This document shows, one piece after another, positions 61,462 through 64,000 of a stretch of 64,000 nt of DNA. Both the position numbers and the translations under genes were made by a program. Origin of the DNA: Thiodiazotropha sp040793985 (GTDB lineage Bacteria > Pseudomonadota > Gammaproteobacteria > Chromatiales > Chromatiaceae); the NCBI GenBank assembly GCA_040793985.1, contig JBFNJI010000038.1:9422-73421 (forward strand), written 5' to 3'. Position 1 is the stretch's first letter; every line of letters starts with the position of its first letter. A model generated the notes under the pieces. That model worked only from the letters and a program-made list of their open reading frames with translations, made no database searches and had not been told where the DNA came from.

Positions 61462-61746
61462 GTGGCTAGCAAAGAGGAAAAAAGCACCACAACGAAGAAA
61501 AAGGCCAAAGCCAAGGTGAGCAAGAAAAAGGCGACAAAGAAAAAAACAACCGCCAAGAAAGTAACCGCTAAGAAAACCGCGAAGAAGGGCAGCATAAAGG
61601 CCTCAATCAGCCCAAGAGAACGGTATGAGATGATTGCAACCATGGCCTACTATCGTGCCGAACAGCGTAACTTCGAGTCGGGTCATGATGTCGAGGATTG
61701 GCTGGAATGCGAGAGCATCATCGACAGCATGCTGGGAAAATCCTAA
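61462..61746 (+). CDS. Lysine-rich DUF2934 protein (histone H1-like N-terminus)
   Basis: A 94-residue protein in two halves. Residues about 10-45 are Lys/Ala/Thr-rich (KKKAKAKVSKKKATKKKTTAKK), like bacterial histone H1-type tails. The rest is a DUF2934 domain: ERYEMIATMAYYRAEQRNFE and GHDVEDWLECESIIDSML. GTG at 61462 has GGGGAG seven bases upstream; the ATG at 61447 (99 residues) is the alternative. DUF2934 domains occur alone and behind lysine-rich tails; nucleic-acid or polyphosphate binding is a guess from charge. It is alone between pgm and a hairpin. Confidence 0.85.
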   Translation: MASKEEKSTTTKKKAKAKVSKKKATKKKTTAKKVTAKKTAKKGSIKASISPRERYEMIATMAYYRAEQRNFESGHDVEDWLECESIIDSMLGKS

Positions 61747-61791
61747 CAGACCGACCGAATCAATAACCCGAAGACAATCCCTCCCGGAGCC

Positions 61792-61821
61792 CCGCCCTGC
61801 CTGTCAATACAGGTGGGGCGG
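61792..61821 (+). terminator. Hairpin after the lysine-rich gene
   Basis: A 13-base-pair stem with two G-U pairs (61792-61804 with 61809-61821, loop CAAT), 46 bases past the stop codon. No T tract follows, so it is a weak or Rho-assisted terminator. Confidence 0.55.
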
Positions 61822-62183
61822 ATGGCTGTTGCAGAATAGCAAACTATCAGGCGCTCCCGTGCAAGCAGATTCACCATGCCCTCACCGCATGGCATTGGCA
61901 GCCGGGATTTTTGTATGGGCCAGGAGGCGAAACCGCTAAAGGCCCCTTTTCCTTATCCGGTCAGAGGCTTTATGCGGGCTCATCGAGCGGATCTCAGTAA
62001 TCTGTTGAAAAAACTCAATGCCGCTTAAATTGGTTCGGTTTGATTCCCTTTTCAGTGCGATGAATCATTGAAAAACAGGCAGGAACGGTTTGCTGCCCAA
62101 CCGGTTCACTACCCCCGGTCATGGCCGAATATCTTATCTCCGTACAAATACCGTAAGATATTGCTTTGCAAGGCGTCGTTGGC
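61822..62183. other. Intergenic region upstream of the chemotaxis receptor
   Basis: About 360 bases without a supported gene. Short open frames lack ribosome sites. I checked for a c-di-GMP (GEMM) riboswitch because a signalling gene follows, but the conserved core is missing. The promoter of the receptor gene is just downstream. Confidence 0.5.
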
Positions 62184-62210
62184 TAAAGATTACCCTTGTG
62201 ATACCGACAT
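62184..62210 (+). promoter_or_regulatory. Possible FliA (sigma-28) promoter of the chemotaxis receptor
   Basis: TAAAGATT (62184-62191), an 11-base spacer, ACCGACAT (62203-62210): seven of eight and five of eight matches to the flagellar consensus TAAAGTTT-N11-GCCGATAA, with the CCGA core intact. It lies 60 bases before the ATG. Confidence 0.6.
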
Positions 62211-62269
62211 AAACCAGCATAAGGCTTCTACTTAAATAGCATGTTGATCATTATAAAAAAGAGCTTGCA

Positions 62270-63838
62270 ATGAAGAATAATCAACCGGTTACAAACAACG
62301 AAGTTGTCTTTGGCGAGGATGCAAACATCCTTTCAACGACCAATCTCAAGGGCGCCATCACCCATATCAACCCCACATTCGTCGAAATCAGCGGCTTCAC
62401 CAAAAAAGAATTGTTGGGCCAGAACCACAATATCGTACGCCACCCGGATATGCCCCCTGCCGCATTCGAGAACCTCTGGACAGAAATAAAGGCCGGCAAC
62501 CCCTGGATGGGAATGGTCAAAAACCGCTGTAAGAATGGAGACTACTATTGGGTCGATGCCTTTGTGACACCGATACTGCAGGACGGCGCAACGGTGGAAT
62601 ACCAGTCAGTCCGATACAAACCCGACCCGGCATGGGTCCAGCGAGCAGAGCCGCTCTATAAAAAACTCCTGGAAGGCAAACCCGTCAAACCAAGCCTGGG
62701 CAGCAGGATTGGGCTGAACACAAGGCTGATCCTGGGTAATCTGCTATCACTTCTCCCGATTGCGATCACCAGCCTGTCGAATAGCGGTTTAACGATAAAT
62801 GCCGTCGGTTTATTCGCCACGTTGGTGCTGATCATAGGGGTCAACCTATTTCTGACCAGGCCCTTTGGAAGACTGGTCAAAGAGTCGACATCGTTGTTCG
62901 ATAATGACTTGATGCGCCGGATCTACACCGGCCGGGACGATGATTTCGGACGCATCGAACTGGCATTCAGGATGCAACATTCCCAGCTTAGGGCCATCAT
63001 TGGCCGACTCTCGGATACCACCCGAATTCTCAATGACGTTGCCGAAAGCACCTCGGGTATCACGGATAAAACCAATCAGGGCGTGATCACCCAGACAAGT
63101 GAAATCGAACAGGTGGCCACCGCCATGACCGAAATGACGGCAACCATCCGCGAGGTGGCTGAAAGCGCCAATCGCGCAGCGGAATCCACAGGATTGGGAC
63201 TGAATGAAGCCAGCCATGGCAAAGAAGTGGTGGATACCACCATCGAGGTCATCAATAACCTGGCCGATGAGATTCAAAAAGCAGCCTCGGTAATCGACAA
63301 ACTCTCGACATATACGACCAATATGGGCAATGCCCTTGGAGTAATCAAAGATATCGCAGAACAAACCAACCTGTTGGCGCTCAACGCTGCCATCGAGGCT
63401 GCTCGTGCCGGTGAACAGGGACGCGGTTTCGCGGTGGTGGCAGACGAGGTGCGCACCCTGGCCGGGCGCACGCAAAAATCGGCCAAAGAGATCGAGGCGA
63501 TGATCGAACAGTTGCAGGATGGCAGTCGTGAGGCCGTTCAGGTCATGGAGAAGAGCCGGGACACGGCGGGCAAAAGTGTGGAACAGGCCGCCAGGGCCGG
63601 TGAGGCGCTCGAAACCATTGCCGGTGCGATCAATACCATCAATGATATGAATCATCAGATCGCCACGGCATCTGAGGAGCAGTCGGCTGTAGCGGAAGAG
63701 ATAAACAAGAACATCGTAAATGTTAACGATGTTGCCGGCGCCACCGCAGACGGCGCCATGCAAAGCGTACACGCCACGGAAAAGATGGTGGAGACAATCA
63801 GCCAGCTGAAAAGGTTGATCGTACAGTTTTTACGTTAG
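62270..63838 (+). CDS. PAS-containing methyl-accepting chemotaxis protein (Aer-like)
   Basis: A 522-residue chemoreceptor. The N-terminal PAS domain (about 10-125) has ITHINPTFVEISGFTKKELLG and NIVRHPDMPPAAFENLW, the Aer-type redox sensor signature. Two membrane helices follow (about 150-200: LILGNLLSLLPIAITSL and AVGLFATLVLIIGVNLFL), a short HAMP-like part, then the signalling domain with the hairpin tip IAEQTNLLALNAAIEAARAG and EQGRGFAVVADEVRTLA. No periplasmic ligand domain, so it senses internal energy or redox state (inference). No chemotaxis partner genes are next to it. Confidence 0.93.
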   Translation: MKNNQPVTNNEVVFGEDANILSTTNLKGAITHINPTFVEISGFTKKELLGQNHNIVRHPDMPPAAFENLWTEIKAGNPWMGMVKNRCKNGDYYWVDAFVTPILQDGATVEYQSVRYKPDPAWVQRAEPLYKKLLEGKPVKPSLGSRIGLNTRLILGNLLSLLPIAITSLSNSGLTINAVGLFATLVLIIGVNLFLTRPFGRLVKESTSLFDNDLMRRIYTGRDDDFGRIELAFRMQHSQLRAIIGRLSDTTRILNDVAESTSGITDKTNQGVITQTSEIEQVATAMTEMTATIREVAESANRAAESTGLGLNEASHGKEVVDTTIEVINNLADEIQKAASVIDKLSTYTTNMGNALGVIKDIAEQTNLLALNAAIEAARAGEQGRGFAVVADEVRTLAGRTQKSAKEIEAMIEQLQDGSREAVQVMEKSRDTAGKSVEQAARAGEALETIAGAINTINDMNHQIATASEEQSAVAEEINKNIVNVNDVAGATADGAMQSVHATEKMVETISQLKRLIVQFLR

Positions 63839-64000
63839 CAGGCACAACGCAAGCAGTGATGGATAGTGTAGGACGTACACCTCAAAAGCCCCGAGGTGCC
63901 GCAGCGGGAAACTCGATCCGCTTTACCGACCTATTTTGACTTAAACCAGAACAGCCAAAGGATCGCGACAACAGATTGTTGTATTGGCGTCCCCAAGGGG
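63839..64000. other. 3' flank of the chemotaxis receptor, window end
   Basis: The last 162 bases hold no ORF I can support and no clear terminator. The next gene lies outside the window. Confidence 0.5.

Noticed and set aside
61490..61590. Lysine-codon run mistaken for a tandem DNA repeat
   Set aside because: The units are irregular at base level and are explained by lysine and alanine codons in one ORF.
61822..62183. Possible c-di-GMP riboswitch before the chemotaxis receptor
   Set aside because: Some stem-like GC elements, but the conserved GEMM core and tetraloop are absent.
62846..63772. 308-codon minus-strand frame inside the chemotaxis receptor
   Set aside because: Shadow of the highly conserved signalling domain.

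Overview
The window is a 64 kb piece of a gammaproteobacterial chromosome. The evidence is the gene set: RecC, HrpA, IscR with Cys92/Cys98/Cys104 as in E. coli IscR, UvrY (GacA family) next to uvrC and pgsA, PrmB, HemN, YchJ- and YqiB-like proteins, and tRNA genes with encoded CCA ends. A full type II secretion operon and a PEP-CTERM/exosortase-associated regulatory set point to an environmental, EPS- or biofilm-forming lineage, for example Chromatiales or sulfur-oxidising relatives. That placement is inference; no rRNA or species marker is present.

Layout. 1-3.2 kb: 5' part of recC, an HDOD protein and an orphan 73-residue protein. 3.4-11 kb: a DUF1631 protein followed by a PilZ protein (c-di-GMP theme), an RND-type exporter, a lipoprotein, a small HEYGH membrane protein, a lytic transglycosylase and a YchJ-like SEC-C protein. 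11-18.3 kb: a structured intergenic stretch with a strong terminator, hrpA, and the three-gene proton-translocating transhydrogenase. 18.8-26.9 kb (minus strand): prsK-prsR-prsT, a Wza-like polysaccharide export lipoprotein and a BY-type tyrosine autokinase, the regulatory and export arm of XrtA/PEP-CTERM systems. Diverging from prsK, 27.3-38.2 kb (plus strand): the type II secretion operon gspG-H-I-J-K-L-M-N-D-E-F plus a Sel1-like lipoprotein, with no gspC. 38.2-45.6 kb: mostly housekeeping genes (GNAT, PLP-dependent dehydratase, hemN, prmB, iscR, a FemAB-like GNAT protein, yedK).

45.6-49.1 kb is the accessory, gene-poor part. It holds a PEP-CTERM protein with a twin-arginine leader and a polylysine repeat behind a well-formed sigma-54 promoter, a gene remnant, a 37-residue membrane protein with its own terminator, two diverged ~200 bp direct repeats around a small secreted protein, and tRNA-Gly, tRNA-Cys and tRNA-Leu. 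49.1-61.4 kb: periplasmic Hsp20-like protein, pgsA-uvrC-UDG-uvrY, a YqiB-like protein, thioredoxin, adk, htpG with a heat-shock promoter, a PEP-CTERM-associated outer-membrane barrel protein and a eukaryote-type phosphoglucomutase. 61.4-64 kb: a lysine-rich DUF2934 protein and a PAS-containing chemotaxis receptor with a FliA-type promoter.

How it works together (inference): PrsK/PrsR is a sensor kinase plus sigma-54 activator, and the PEP-CTERM gene 19 kb away has a sigma-54 promoter, so the two probably form one regulon. The export lipoprotein, tyrosine kinase, PrsT, PEP-CTERM substrate, TIGR03016-like barrel and phosphoglucomutase would all serve extracellular polysaccharide and surface-protein production. 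The exosortase and glycosyltransferases must be encoded elsewhere. I found no CRISPR array, rRNA, intact insertion sequence or prophage.
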